Source: Tetrapyrgos nigripes
Lineage: Eukaryota > Basidiomycota > Agaricomycetes > Agaricales > Campanellaceae
NCBI GenBank assembly: GCA_013368315.1
Contig: JAACJM010000177.1
Coordinates: 116,833 to 180,832 of the forward strand
Direction: 5' to 3'
Length of the DNA stretch: 64,000 nt
Shown here piece by piece: positions 36,755 through 48,100 of this stretch. The notes under the pieces were generated by a model. It was not told where the DNA came from. It worked only from the letters and a program-made list of their open reading frames with translations, and made no database searches. Every line of letters begins with the position of its first letter. Positions within the stretch are counted from its first letter, which is position 1. The translations under genes were made by a program, and so were the position numbers.

Positions 36755-37060
36755 TTACTCTGTGGTTCCTCTCTTCTTCTTCTTCCTTGGGGGCATTTCT
36801 TCCTCTTCCTCTTCTTCTTCCTCCTCCTCGGCCTCCTTCCTGAACTGAACCACCTGTTTTCTCTTCTGTTTTTTACAGGTCTCCTCCTCTGCACTTCCAT
36901 GAGGCTTCATCCTACCATGCTTATCAACCTTTCCTTTGACACCAGAAGTAGCCAACTCCGCCTGTTTTACCTCCACAGCTAGCTTCCTCGGACTCGGTTG
37001 ATGTTGTTGTCGCATGGATCGTGTGCGAGAAGGACTCTCGTCCTCTGTTGATCCACGTTC
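36755..37060 (-). CDS. C-terminal tail of a highly charged low-complexity protein, partial
   Basis: The minus-strand frame that ends at 36755 leaves the minisatellite near 37060 and reads a normal-looking tail: SPSRTRSMRQQHQPSPRKLA, then VKGKVDKHGRMKPHG, a glutamate run, and a final MPPRKKKKRGTTE. The acidic run followed by a basic nuclear-localisation-like end suggests a nuclear protein. Upstream it runs into the hexamer repeat (QTRQTEQ-type sequence). The true start is not identifiable. Whether it is expressed at all is uncertain. Confidence 0.35.
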   Translation of the reverse strand, partial: ERGSTEDESPSRTRSMRQQHQPSPRKLAVEVKQAELATSGVKGKVDKHGRMKPHGSAEEETCKKQKRKQVVQFRKEAEEEEEEEEEEEMPPRKKKKRGTTE

Positions 37061-37061
37061 T

Positions 37062-37914
37062 TCCGTCTGCTCCGTCTGCCCCGTCTGCCTCGTCTGCCTC
37101 GTCTGCTCCATCTGCTCTGTCTGCCTTGTCTGCCTTGTCTGCCTTGTCTGCTCCGTCTGCCTTGTCTGCTCCGTCTGCCTCGTCTGCTCCGTCTGCCTCG
37201 TCTGCTCCGTCTGCCCTGTCTGCCTTGTCTGCCCCGTCTGCCTTGTCTGCCTTGTCTGCCTTGTCTGCCTTGTCTGCCTTGTCTGCTCTGTCTGCCTTGT
37301 CTGCTCTGTCTGCCTCGTCTGCCTCGTCTGCCTCATCTGCTTTGTCTGCCTCGTCTGCTTTGTCTGCCTCGTCTGCCTCATCTGCTTTGTCTGCCTCATC
37401 TGCTTTGTCTGCCTCGTCTGCTGCATCTGCCTTGTCTGCCTTGTCTGCTTTGTCTGCTTTGTCTGCCTCGTCTGCTGCATCTGCCTTGTCTGCCTTGTCT
37501 GCTTTGTCTGCCTCGTCTGCCTCATCTGCTTTGTCTGCCTCGTCTGCTTTGTCTGCCTCGTCTGCTTTGTCTGCCTCGTCTGCTTTGTCTGCCTCGTCTG
37601 CTGCATCTGCCTCGTCTGCTGCATCTGCCTCGTCTGCTGCATCTGCCTCGTCTGCTGCATCTGCCTCGTCTGCTGCATCTGCCTCGTCTGCTGCATCTGC
37701 CTCGTCTGCTGCATCTGCCTCGTCTGCTGCATCTGCCTCGTCTGCTGCATCTGCCTCGTCTGCTGCATCTGCCTCGTCTGCTGCATCTGCCTCGTCTGCT
37801 GCATCTGCCTTGTCTGCTCCGTCTGCCGTGTCTGCTCCGTCTGCCTTGTCTGCCTTGTCTGCTCCGTCTGCCCCGTCTGCCTTGTCTGCCTCATCTGCTC
37901 CGTCTGCCTCGATG
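37062..37914 (+). repeat. TCTGCC/TCTGCT hexamer minisatellite, left arm
   Basis: About 850 bp of TCTGC(C/T)-based hexamers with variable third partners (TTG, TCG, CCG, CAT). A very regular sub-array of an 18-bp unit (TCTGCTGCATCTGCCTCG) covers about 37603-37811, roughly 11 copies. The hexamer period is a multiple of three and stop-free in most frames, so long frames stay open on both strands. Confidence 0.9.
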
Positions 37915-37917
37915 ATA

Positions 37918-38895
37918 CAAGGCAGACAAGGAAGACAAGGCAGACAAGGCAGACGGGGCAGACAAGGCAGCAGACAGGGCAGACAAGGCAGACAGGGCAG
38001 ACAAGGCAGCAGCCAGGGCAGACGAGGCAGACGGGGGCAGATGAAGCAGACAGAGCAGATGAGGCAGACGGAGCAGACGAGGGAGACGGAGCAGACAAGG
38101 CAGACGGAGCAGACAGAGCAGATGAGGCAGACCAAGCAGACGAGGCAGACCAAGCAGATGAGGCAGACGCAGCAGATGAGGCAGACCAAGCAGACGCAGC
38201 AGACGAGGCAGACGCAGCAGACGAGGCAGACGAAGCAGACGAAGCAGACGAGGCAGACGAGGCAGATGGGGCAGACGAGGCAGACGAGGCAGACGAAGCA
38301 GATGAAGCAGACGAAGCAGACGGAGCAGATGAGGCAGACGAGGCAAACGGAGCAGACAACGCAGACAAGGCAGATGGAGCAGACACGGCAGACGGAGCAG
38401 ACGAGGCAGATGCAGCAGACGGAGCAGACGAGGCAGACGAGGCAGATGAGGCAGACAGAGCAGACAAGGCAGACAGAGCAGACAAGGCAGATGGAGCAGA
38501 CAAGGCAGACAAGGCAGACGAAGACGAGGCAGACAAGGCTGACAGAGCAGACAAGGCAGACGAGGCAGGCAAGGCAGACAAGGCAGACAAGGCAGACAGA
38601 GCAGGCAAGGCAGACAGAGCAGACAAGGCAGACAAGGCAGACGGAGCAGACGAGGCAGACAGAGCAGATGAGGCAGACAGAGCAAATGAGGCAGACGAGG
38701 CAGATGGGGCAGACGAGGCAGACAAGGCCGATGGGGCAGACAGGGCAGACGAGGCAGACAGAGCAGACAGAGCAGACAAGGCAGACAAGGCAGACGGAGC
38801 AGAGACAAGGCAGACAGGGCACACAAAGCAGACAAGGCAGATGGGGCAGATGGGGCAGATGTAACAGACTGAGCAGACGAAGATGACAAGGCAGA
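37918..38895 (-). repeat. Hexamer minisatellite, right arm (inverted)
   Basis: The same hexamer in inverse orientation (GCAGAC/GCAGAT with AAG, GAG, GGA). It meets the left arm head to head at about 37915 with only TCGATGATACAA between. A transcript from either strand could fold into a hairpin with arms near 850 nt. Confidence 0.9.
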
Positions 38896-38957
38896 CACAG
38901 TAGTCTGCCCTTTTCTATTTATATTTAGTAAAATTTAATTAACCTGGTTGAATGAAT
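38796..38957 (+). repeat. 162-bp flank, copy 1 of 2
   Basis: This segment, which includes a non-repeat tail (TCTGCCCTTTTCTATTTAT onward), appears identical to 39573-39734. The 777-bp spacing shows that one whole unit (minisatellite plus tail) was tandemly duplicated recently. Confidence 0.88.
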
Positions 38958-38959
38958 CG

Positions 38960-39734
38960 AGGCAGACAAAGCAGACGAAGCAGACGAAGCAGACGGAGCA
39001 GATGAGGCAGACGAGGCAGACAAGGCAGACGGAGCAGACACGGCAGACGGAGCAGACGAGGCAGATGCAGCAGACGGAGCAGATGAGGCAGACGAGGCAG
39101 ACAAAGCAGACGAGGCAGACAAAGCAGATGAGGCAGACGAGGCAGACAAACCAGATGAGCAAGGCAGATGGAGCAGACAAGGCAGACAAGGCAGACGGAG
39201 CAGACAAGGCAGATGCAGCAGACGAGGCAGATGCAGCAGACGAGGCAGATGCAGCAGACGAGGCAGATGCAGCAGACGAGGCAGATGCAGCAGACGAGGC
39301 AGATGCAGCAGACGAGGCAGATGCAGCAGACGAGGCAGATGCAGCAGACGAGGCAGATGCAGCAGACGAGGCAGATGCAGCAGACGAGGCAGATGCAGCA
39401 GACGAGGCAGATGCAGCAGACGAGGCAGATGCAGCAGACGAGGCAGATGCAGCAGACGAGGCAGATGCAGCAGACGAGGCAGATGCAGCAGACGGAGCAG
39501 ATGAGGCAGACGAGGCAGACGAAGCAGACGAGGCAGATGAAGCAGACAAGGCAGAAGGCAGACAAGGCAGACGGAGCAGAGACAAGGCAGACAGGGCACA
39601 CAAAGCAGACAAGGCAGATGGGGCAGATGGGGCAGATGTAACAGACTGAGCAGACGAAGATGACAAGGCAGACACAGTAGTCTGCCCTTTTCTATTTATA
39701 TTTAGTAAAATTTAATTAACCTGGTTGAATGAAT
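38960..39734 (-). repeat. Third minisatellite block, tandem duplicate of the right arm end
   Basis: The same orientation as 37918-38895. About 39205-39493 is a near-perfect array of the 18-bp unit GACGAGGCAGATGCAGCA, about 16 copies, and the block ends with the same 162-bp flank. Confidence 0.9.
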
Positions 39735-39739
39735 TCATT

Positions 39740-40882
39740 GTATTACATCCTGTAAATTTTCAGTAAGCCCTTCTGTATTACTTAATTGACATACACTGCA
39801 AATCCATCCAACAAGTCTCTTGTAAGTCCATTGGATATACATGATGACTTACAAAATAGTCACTTTTCAGTTAAGTCATTGTAATGTCTTGTGACTTACA
39901 AGTGTCTTACTGTGACCAGTCTGTCACACTGTATATTCTCCATTTAGCATGCAGGTTTTATCCAGAGACTTACGAGATAGACTTTTAAAACCTGCATCTT
40001 GTAATTCCCTTGTAAAATCACAAGTCTTTCTAGGGTATTACTGTGACACAGATGTCCCTCCGTAAATTCACTGTAAATATGAGCAGTCTTACCCAAGACT
40101 TTCAAGTTCTACCTTCTGGTAAGTCCTCTGTAAATTTTACTTGGTTTACAAATTGTCTTACTGTGACATTATCTCACACTGAAATACCCTGGTATTTCAG
40201 TTCTGTTTTACAAGAAGATATACTGTGACAAAAAAGTCACCTTGTAATTCCAATGTATGCTCTTCAATGCTATACTGTGACAAAGCCTCACACTGAAAGT
40301 CCATGGTATGTCCTTGCAGCTTACAATGGTCTTTCAGAATAGTCCTCATTTTTTGTCTATTTTGTAAACACTTGTAAGTCAAGCCAACTTACATATTGAT
40401 TGGTTCCCCATAATACTCTTGTAATACTCCAGTAAGGCTGAGGATTTACCAGTGTTTGTAGCAAATGTTTCTTGTAATTCCTTCATAATACAGCTAGTCT
40501 TACAAGCATATTACTGTGACTTGATTGTCACTTTGTAAATTTCCTGCAGATTTTGCTTCCTTGTAAGTCCTTTGTAAATCTCTCTTGCCTTACTGTTTGT
40601 CATACTGTGATTATCTGTCACACTGAAATACTCCAGTATTTCCTATGTGTCTTACTATATGACATATTGTGACAAAAAGTCACTCTGAATTCCTGTGTAA
40701 TTCCACAGTATATCCACCAAGGGTATACAGTGACAGCAAGTCACACTGAAACTCCATGGTATTTCTTTGTGACTTACAATGGTCATACAAGGTTGTTCTA
40801 ATTTTTTCTGTCTTTTGTAATACTAATGTATGACAAGGAGTCTTACATATTGATTGGCTTGGTGTAATACTCTTGTAAAACC
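39740..40882. repeat. Irregular repeat field (GTAAGTC / ACTGTGACA motifs)
   Basis: Over 1.1 kb the short motifs CTTGTAA, GTAAGTCC, ATACTGTGACA and GTCAC-x3-GTAA recur at irregular spacing, often as short inverted pairs (TGTGACA/TGTCACA). It is neither a clean satellite nor coding. It resembles a binding-site field such as those near transposon ends. Confidence 0.6.
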
Positions 40883-42406
40883 TCAGTAAAGCAGAGGATT
40901 TACAAGTATTTGCACCCAGTGTCTCAGGGGCTTGGCACGAAGGTGTCTCGTTGGTGGTTCCTGTTCACTCTCCTCAGATTGCCCATGCTCCTCGTCCTCC
41001 TGTTCACTCTCCTCGAGCTGCCCATCCTCCTCATCCACATCACCTGGTGGCATCTCTTCTAGTCTCTCCTGCATCTTCTCATCATCTTCTTGCTCCTCGT
41101 CACCTTCTTGGCCCTGCTCTTCCTCGTCTTGCCAATCATCCTCTCCCCATGGCTGGCCGAAGTCCTCGATACCTTCTACGAAGTGTTCCTCTTCATCTTC
41201 CTCCAGCACCGTCCCACGGCGCCCTAGACGAGAGTTGCCCCCTGCCCTAGTTGTGGCTCTTTATGGAGGAGCGATCGCTGGCTTGAACTGTGATGTCTGG
41301 AAATCTAGACAATGAAGTAAGTATTTGCCATCCTTCCTAAGCCCTGAACGAATTAAACACATACCTATGAATGGGCCTTTTGGCATCAAAATGACCCTGG
41401 CTACCTGCTGGACTCCATCCTTTGGTGCAGTACCACCAGTTCCGCCCTGCGACTGATATATACCAGGAGGTGGGGGAGCTGATGTAGCTGACTCTTCTCC
41501 TGCTGACTCTTCTCCTGCATCAATCTCGTCCACACTAGGCTCACCAGATGCACTGGGCAGCAGTGTAGACTCTGCATTGGTCCTACTCCCCACTCCAGAT
41601 GGTATGGGTACTGGCAAAAGTGAGTTGGCACGGGGAGCCAGTGTGGATGACTCTTCTGCTGCATCATTTTCCTCCACACTAGGCTCGTCAGATGCGCTGG
41701 GCAGCAGTGTAGACTGTGCATCGGTGTGAGTCCCCACTCCAGATGGAGTAAATACTGACAAAAGCGAGTTGGGGTGTGCTGAAGGAGAGGATTCACTCGT
41801 TTGGCACATTGTCAGGTTTGCATGATGGGTTGAAGTCGGAAGAGGTATCAGAGCGGACGATGGAGGAGGGGAGATCAGAATCTCTTGATACTCCCTCAAC
41901 AGGCACAGATTGGCAAACTGCACCTCATCCTGTGTGTGCTGCTCCATGTAAGATGCGTAGATGGTCCCTTCGACTTCCGTTTCCCATTGGTCTTCTCCCT
42001 GTTCCTGAATTTCCACGTTTCCTTCCATGTCCCAGTCCTCCTCGCTGGTAACATCTATCTCTTCCTCTTGTTCAAGACCTGTGGACGCTGAAGCAACGGG
42101 ATCCAGATTTCCTTCCATGCTCCTGTCCTCACCTGTTTCAGCCATCTCTCCATCTCCAAGCTCTCCGATGGGATTTTTGTCAGCCATCTCTCTATCTCCC
42201 AGCTCTCCATCAGGATTTTCGAGACTTGTGGACGCTGAACCAATGGGACCTGTGGACACTGACCCAAGTTTGCGTCTCTCGCGTTCGTCTTTCTTCATTA
42301 TGTTTTTGAATCTGGGAAGGGAGATGTACGCCTCCCTTTGAACTCTTTTGCTGTTTTTGAGCAGTGTGGCTTCTGCATTGACTGCTGCCCGAGTGCGACG
42401 TTTCAT
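40883..42406 (-). CDS. Unidentified acidic protein carried by the giant transposon
   Basis: ATG at 42406. The 381-codon frame to 41261 begins MKRRTRAAVNAEATLLKNSK (basic), then an acidic middle with two near-copies of GELGD-x-EMA. Then comes an internal duplication of about 45 residues (NSLLSVFTPSGVG...PSASDEPSVEE and NSLLPVPIPSGVG...PSASGEPSVDE). The end holds VARVILMPKGPFI and KPAIAPP before the stop. A gtatgt donor after GPFI (about 41366) allows two outcomes. A near acceptor leads to the same APP stop. A farther one (about 41254) joins in frame to a very acidic 108-residue exon (LEEDEEEHFVEGIEDFGQPW onward) that ends at 40883. No domain recognised. Nuclear or chromatin-linked acidic protein is a guess. 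Confidence 0.5.
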
Positions 42407-44003
42407 GCTGCTGCCAGATATGTGAAATCCACACTAAAAAAAGACTTTAGCCCCTCGAAAATTCCAGAGAAATCTCGCCTCCTACCTAAAGAGGTTCTAA
42501 GGGATAGAAGACATGGGAGGTGGGTGCCAGGCTTCTCAAAGCTAGCGACCCAGGCCAAGATTGCATCTGAGATCCTACATATTTCTTTTTTTTTTTTGAC
42601 GCGCAGCACTAATCATATGGAGAAAATCAGTGTTATATTCTGTGGGCGTAGAGCCAATGCAGCCTCTCACCATACTCTCACCTCATCGCCTCATGGCTAG
42701 ACAGTACTGTTAAAATTGGTCGATCTGGCCGTATCAATGTCATGAATCCAACGCCAGAGTCCACCAATGTCGGGTATCGGGGCCAATGGTCACCGTTTTT
42801 AAGAGATGGCTGCACAAATGGAGCACTCAGCATCATGCCCATCAGGGATCTAATCACTTACTTCATTCTTAGTACACATATGGCAGCTGGTAGTTTGTCT
42901 TTTTTTTAAACGTCTTTTCCGACGATACCATATCAAGAGTAAGCGAACGCAACCCTTGGGCTACAGTACCTGTTGGATTAGGCTGTCGTCAGTACAGATG
43001 ATCAACACTCTACGCTGCATCCCTAGACGCACAGGGTCAATGGACAGGCGGTAGTTTAAGGTCATTCCAGATCCCGATGTATCATCTCTATTGTCTCGCA
43101 GCACACGCCAATCGTAGATTGTTTCGACAACCCCATGGCTTTGATTTTGCTTGTTTCATGTACACATGGAGATAAACTAGTTTTTTTTTTTTAATGCCGT
43201 TTCGACTGTTTCTTTGTCCTCTGGCAATGGCCATCATTCCAGAAATTCCCTGGTGATGGCAAAAGAAAGGGTCATACGAACCTGGTCAGTAATTGACTCC
43301 TCATCCCTATAGAATTGCGCACACACCCCGACCCTGAGTGAACTCAAAAATCCAGCGTAATTAAAGAGAACATAGCCCCTTCGCCACATCTCAGCAACTA
43401 GGGAAATGTTAACAAGCCTACATTGCAAGCTCTAGTGCCCCAAAAACTCAGCAGCGTGTGTAAAAGAACGCAGTATTGCCTTGCCTGATGGCTATATCCC
43501 CTGGAAATAACCATTCATCCCAGTAGTCTTGGCCTAGAAATCACCAGAGGAGACAGTAGTCAGTGATTGAGTCCTTGGATAAGAAACAGCACTCACACTG
43601 CCTATGGGTAGTTTACCGTCATTTCGGATGAGGGCAGCTGACCTGACGCGACGCGACGCAACACGCTCACATGAAAACACACATGGTTCCTATTCATGGG
43701 ACATTACTCATTAAAGGAGTTGTTACTCAAATCAGTCCGGTATAAATTTTTTCGCTATGTATCAAACTATCTTAGTATCTATAGAATAACAATAGTAACT
43801 ACCCCACCCCGGTGTACGGTGACCAGCCTCCTTCAGCCTCCCCTCTTCCTTAGTGGCCTTTGAGCGTTCTTGGCTCCTACACCCTCTTCTACTCCTTCCC
43901 TGCACAAATTGTACGATGAAAGAGATTGGCTACAAGTCAGGTACATTAGGAAACCCCACGCACTAGACGTAACAATCTTACCTCGCTCGGTTTCTATATC
44001 TCC
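42407..44003. other. No supported gene
   Basis: Interior of the transposon between the acidic gene and a solo LTR. Several long T runs (42585, 42900, 43180). A 64-codon minus frame at 43234-43428 has protein-like composition (WRRGYVLFNYAGF) but no start context or neighbours to support it. Confidence 0.4.
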
Positions 44004-44008
44004 CTCAT

Positions 44009-44492
44009 TGTCATGAATCCCTTCATGCCTTCGTTTCTAGACCCTGTCTTTGTTCTCCTTTCATCATTCTTCTCCCTTCCATCATTCTTCGCTTCGTTGG
44101 TTCTAGATCATGTTCCTTGTACCTATGGCTTCCATCTTCTTTGATGCATCATTTCTCTGATTGACAGATCATATCTGTACCTGTTACACATATTGACATC
44201 ACTTAGATACCTGATTATCATTCCTTGATTGTTTCCATCAGTACCTGCTGATCTAATCTTGTTCTCCTTCGCACTTTTGTATATATACTCCAGGGCTTTG
44301 TAGATAGTTCCTCAGTCTGTCCACTTCTGTCCCTCTGATCCATACTGCTCAGCATTGTCCTCAGTACTATGTAGACTCTGGCCCAGTACTGGCTTACTCA
44401 TCTATACCATCTATTTGCCTTATTGCTTCGTCTTTGGTTCCTGTGTGGTGGCCTGAGAGGCATCCAGTCCCTATCTGAACCTGTTCTTGACA
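44009..44492 (+). repeat. Solo LTR (484 bp) with 5-bp TSD CTCAT
   Basis: Starts TGTCATGAATCC, ends GTTCTTGACA, and is flanked by CTCAT at 44004-44008 and 44493-44497. Same family as 9755-10305. It was inserted inside the giant transposon after that element had formed. Confidence 0.88.
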
Positions 44493-44706
44493 CTCATCAC
44501 AAACCTACAACTGGAAGTCGCATGTCCCCGTCAGGATCGTCCAGAGAATGCATAGCGAAGAAGGTTGTCAGTTGAGTTTGACTGTGGGTAGCAGGCAAGA
44601 CAAAGGAGACGATGACGAGCGGATGATGGGAGTAGGTGATTACTTGAGGTTGACTGGGTAGAAGGCGGGATGAAGGAAACAACGTCGGAGGGATGATGGG
44701 GGTAGG

Positions 44707-44866
44707 AAGGAAAGAAAGAGACTGTGAGAATATGTTGCCCAGCATGTCAACACAGGCCGCGCTAGGCCATCAATCTGTAACGGAGTTGTCCATTACAGAT
44801 TGATGGCGGAACTTGGGCCCACATCGTGTTCCGGGTTTCATATTCTCACAGTCTCTTTCTTTCCTT
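44707..44866. repeat. Nested inverted repeat forming a 160-nt hairpin
   Basis: Outer arms of 28 bp (44707-44734 and 44839-44866, perfect) enclose inner arms of 18 bp (44767-44784 and 44789-44806, one mismatch) around a GTTG loop. It lies about 240 bp upstream of the Spt5-like gene start. Confidence 0.85.
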
Positions 44867-45109
44867 TTTACTTTCATCATCGCTGTCCACCGGAGCTCTG
44901 AGGCAACTGCTACAACGTTGGTGAGTAATCTTTCAGTCATGGAGTAGAATACAGTATCGTAGTACTACTTTGAGTGCCAAATAATACAATGTTGAAGTGA
45001 AAAAGCGACTGTGAGACACTATATAATAAATTTTATTCAATTTCTCTGAATTATATCTAAAGGCACAAGAAAGACTGATTAAAGCGTATTCTACTACAGG
45101 GTCACCCCA

Positions 45110-48100
45110 ATGAGTCAAGTGATGCATTCGGGAGCAAGTTCGCATCGTCAGGGTCAGTTCTCGCAGAAGGCCAAGCGCAAACGAATTGAAAGCTTTCTCG
45201 ATATTGAGGCTGGGGAGTCTGATGAAAAAGATATGCGTCCCATTAAGCGCAAGGGCAAAGCAAGGGCTAGGGACTCGTTTCTAGATGACGGATCACGATA
45301 CAGCCAGTCTGAAGACACACTTGACAACCTGGGAGATGGACAAAATGCTCCAGTGGACAGCGATGATGACGAGGAGGGTATGTTGCACACGAGAAGTATG
45401 TACTTTTGACTAGCTAAATTATTGTTCTAACGAATCAAGATGTGTATGATGATGCAGATGACAGCCAAGCGGAATTGGAAGACATAGACGACGAAGACTA
45501 CCTTGATACATTTGCAGACAACCAGTACGATGAGCTAGTGCAACGACTGGGGCGTAGCTGTCTGGTCTATGATGAATCTGAGCACCACCACAACCTCGAT
45601 TTCCCCAGTTCTGTCAGGAGCACTGTCATGTCCATAGACACTCAGCACTCGTTCTGGCAGCTCAAATGTAAAGTATGGTCTTCGTCTGTTCAATCTCTGG
45701 GAGACCATTTGACTCACCTGTCCCCCATCCCAGCATGGACAGGAAAGTAACCTGGTTTTCAATATCATGTGCTTTGCAATGGAGAGGGAAGACGCCAATC
45801 TGGGGTTGGAGTACATTGAGTCCACACCTGGTCCATCTGAACCTCTGATGCCTCCCAGCACTGCCTGGGATAATAAGCATCTGTCTTACTCCTACCTCCG
45901 CACCCCCTCCTCCATTCCTACCCACAGAGACCATGTCACCTCCGATGACACATTCTTTACCACTTCTAAACCAGCTTTATCACCTGCCAAATCCTTCATA
46001 TCCTCTGCACCGCCTCCGTTGTCTACTACCTCCAGCCAGTTTAATCTGCCAGGGTCAGAGGGCCAGAATTCTTTGTCTCCTTGGATACGCAAAGCTTTGA
46101 AAGCCACCAAGGACATAGAAGAGTTTGCCATGAGTAGTGACGGCAACAACGGTCGTTTCGCTGACCAGCTTGCCATGGACCTTGGGTTACCGTCTCTGCC
46201 ACCGCTCTGGCTACATGTGATAGACTCCACTGGTTTGGACCCCAACGAATCCCCTGACGATGGACGCAATCAATATCTACAAGAACATTGTCCACAACTC
46301 CTGGAATGGATTGTTTCGCAAGACGCAACAGCCACTCTTTCTGCATTGACTGAATGGCTCAGCTTGGAGAAGTCGACCACACCACCCCTTTCTATCCCCT
46401 TGGCCTCAGCTACAGCCTTGGAACTCGACTCCTCCGTCACAGCCTCTTCTATACTGCAAGGGAGAGCTTCTCATCTGGTCTACCATGCCAAAATCCTCAG
46501 TGCGTTTGCCGTTGCGGGACTTTCAGGTTATATCTGCTTGGAAGCAGATCTAGGAAAGTCTCTGCAGGAAACAGATGTGGTAGTGTTTCTTCGCTCTCAT
46601 GCCGCTGTGCCCATCTCAACCTCCGTCAAACAACGCCACGATGCTGGTGTGTCCCGTGCATGGGTGCATATGCATCAGCTAACCAAGAACCAGGTGGCTG
46701 AGCTGCTAAGTTGGCGACCCCCTGACATACGCCTTGGTAAATGGGTCCGGATCACCAAAGGGATCTATAGTGGCGATCTGGCCACGGTAGTCCGTCGGGA
46801 GACTCATGGTGGGCAACGGCGTCTCCAGGTCTTGACGATACCTCGAGTCGTACCACCTATCTCAGCAGACTGGAATGTGTCAGTGCAACCTTCTCACACT
46901 GCTATCGAAAACACTCATAGGCCACCACAGCGTCTGTTTTCCATCGTAGACTTTCCGGGAGCTAAGCGTATTCTGACTGAGGCTGAGAGGAACGAGGACA
47001 CTGAAGATGAAATGGATGAATCAGAAACCAGAGTAGACAGGTTGGCGAGGCTGAAAAAGGAAGAGTGGACCAAAAAGTTGGCGTGTCACCACTTCCTTTG
47101 GGAGGAAGACCAGTTTCATTTCAGGCTCCTTCAGATCACCATCCCATACAGCTCGGTTTCACAACTCGACATTACCATGGACGAGCGCTCACATATTATG
47201 TTCGTCATGAGTGGTCATCCTTACCTCAGCCAAGTGGAGTTTCCAGATCCCCAAGAATGGGTTTTCTTTGCGAATGACAAGATCGGGCAGTTCGAGACAG
47301 TGGCACGACGAGTGTAGAGATACTCCCTCCTTTGGAGCGCATTCTCCGAAAGGGAACGGTCCAATCTGTGGAGTCTCAGGGATGCTGGGTGCATTTTACT
47401 GAGTATGATGGCTTCGATGAGGGCAAAACTGCCGTTTTCATTCCCAACGGTAATCTGCTCAAGACATTCCGAATAGGAGACCTGGTCCAGGTAGAGGGAG
47501 GTCGGCACAAAGGACTGCGTGGCTGGGTTGTCTCCCACAGCGATATTCAGGTTAAAATGATTTTATGGCACAAGCCGCCGAATGTACCAGACGGCAAGGT
47601 ATGTGTCCACTCCCTAAGCCCTCAGCTGTTAATCACTGACTATTCTTCATCAGGAGGTCAAAGTCCATCCCAATACCTGCCAACTCCAGTCACCTAGGGC
47701 TGAGTTTACAGTGCTGTGGATTAATACTCACGTTCTGGTCATTGCTGGCAAAAAGTATAGGCATTATACTGGGTTTGTGGTGGATGTATCCATGTCGAGG
47801 AATGGCAACACTATGGTTCATGTTGACATCCCTATGGCTGGTGTCACTGCTGTTCTGCACCATGACAACGACGTCGAGCACATGTGAGTTTGCTAAGTTC
47901 TTCACCTTGAATGTATATTTGACTGGCTTTCTCTGTAGCTCTAAGCGACCACTCAGGCAGCGATTTCCACTTCAGGCACATGAAATGCAGTTTCGACAAC
48001 TCAGTTGGACCGACAATTCTACTGAGTACATTGTATCTGACCTGCACACTGAAGGTTCCTATCTCAACAAGCTTGAGTTGTTGCCGAGAGCTCCCAATCC

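Noticed and set aside
36755..38898. Overlapping open frames of 335-689 codons on both strands
   Set aside because: They result from a stop-free hexamer repeat, so openness is not evidence of coding. Only the non-repeat tail at 36755-37060 is kept as a possible protein end.
37603..39493. CRISPR-like array of regular units
   Set aside because: The 18-bp units are contiguous, with no unique spacers, and the host is a eukaryote. It is a minisatellite.
47300..47320. An intron instead of a frameshift in the Spt5-like gene
   Set aside because: No donor-acceptor pair of plausible size restores the frame here, and the exon total is one base short of a codon multiple.
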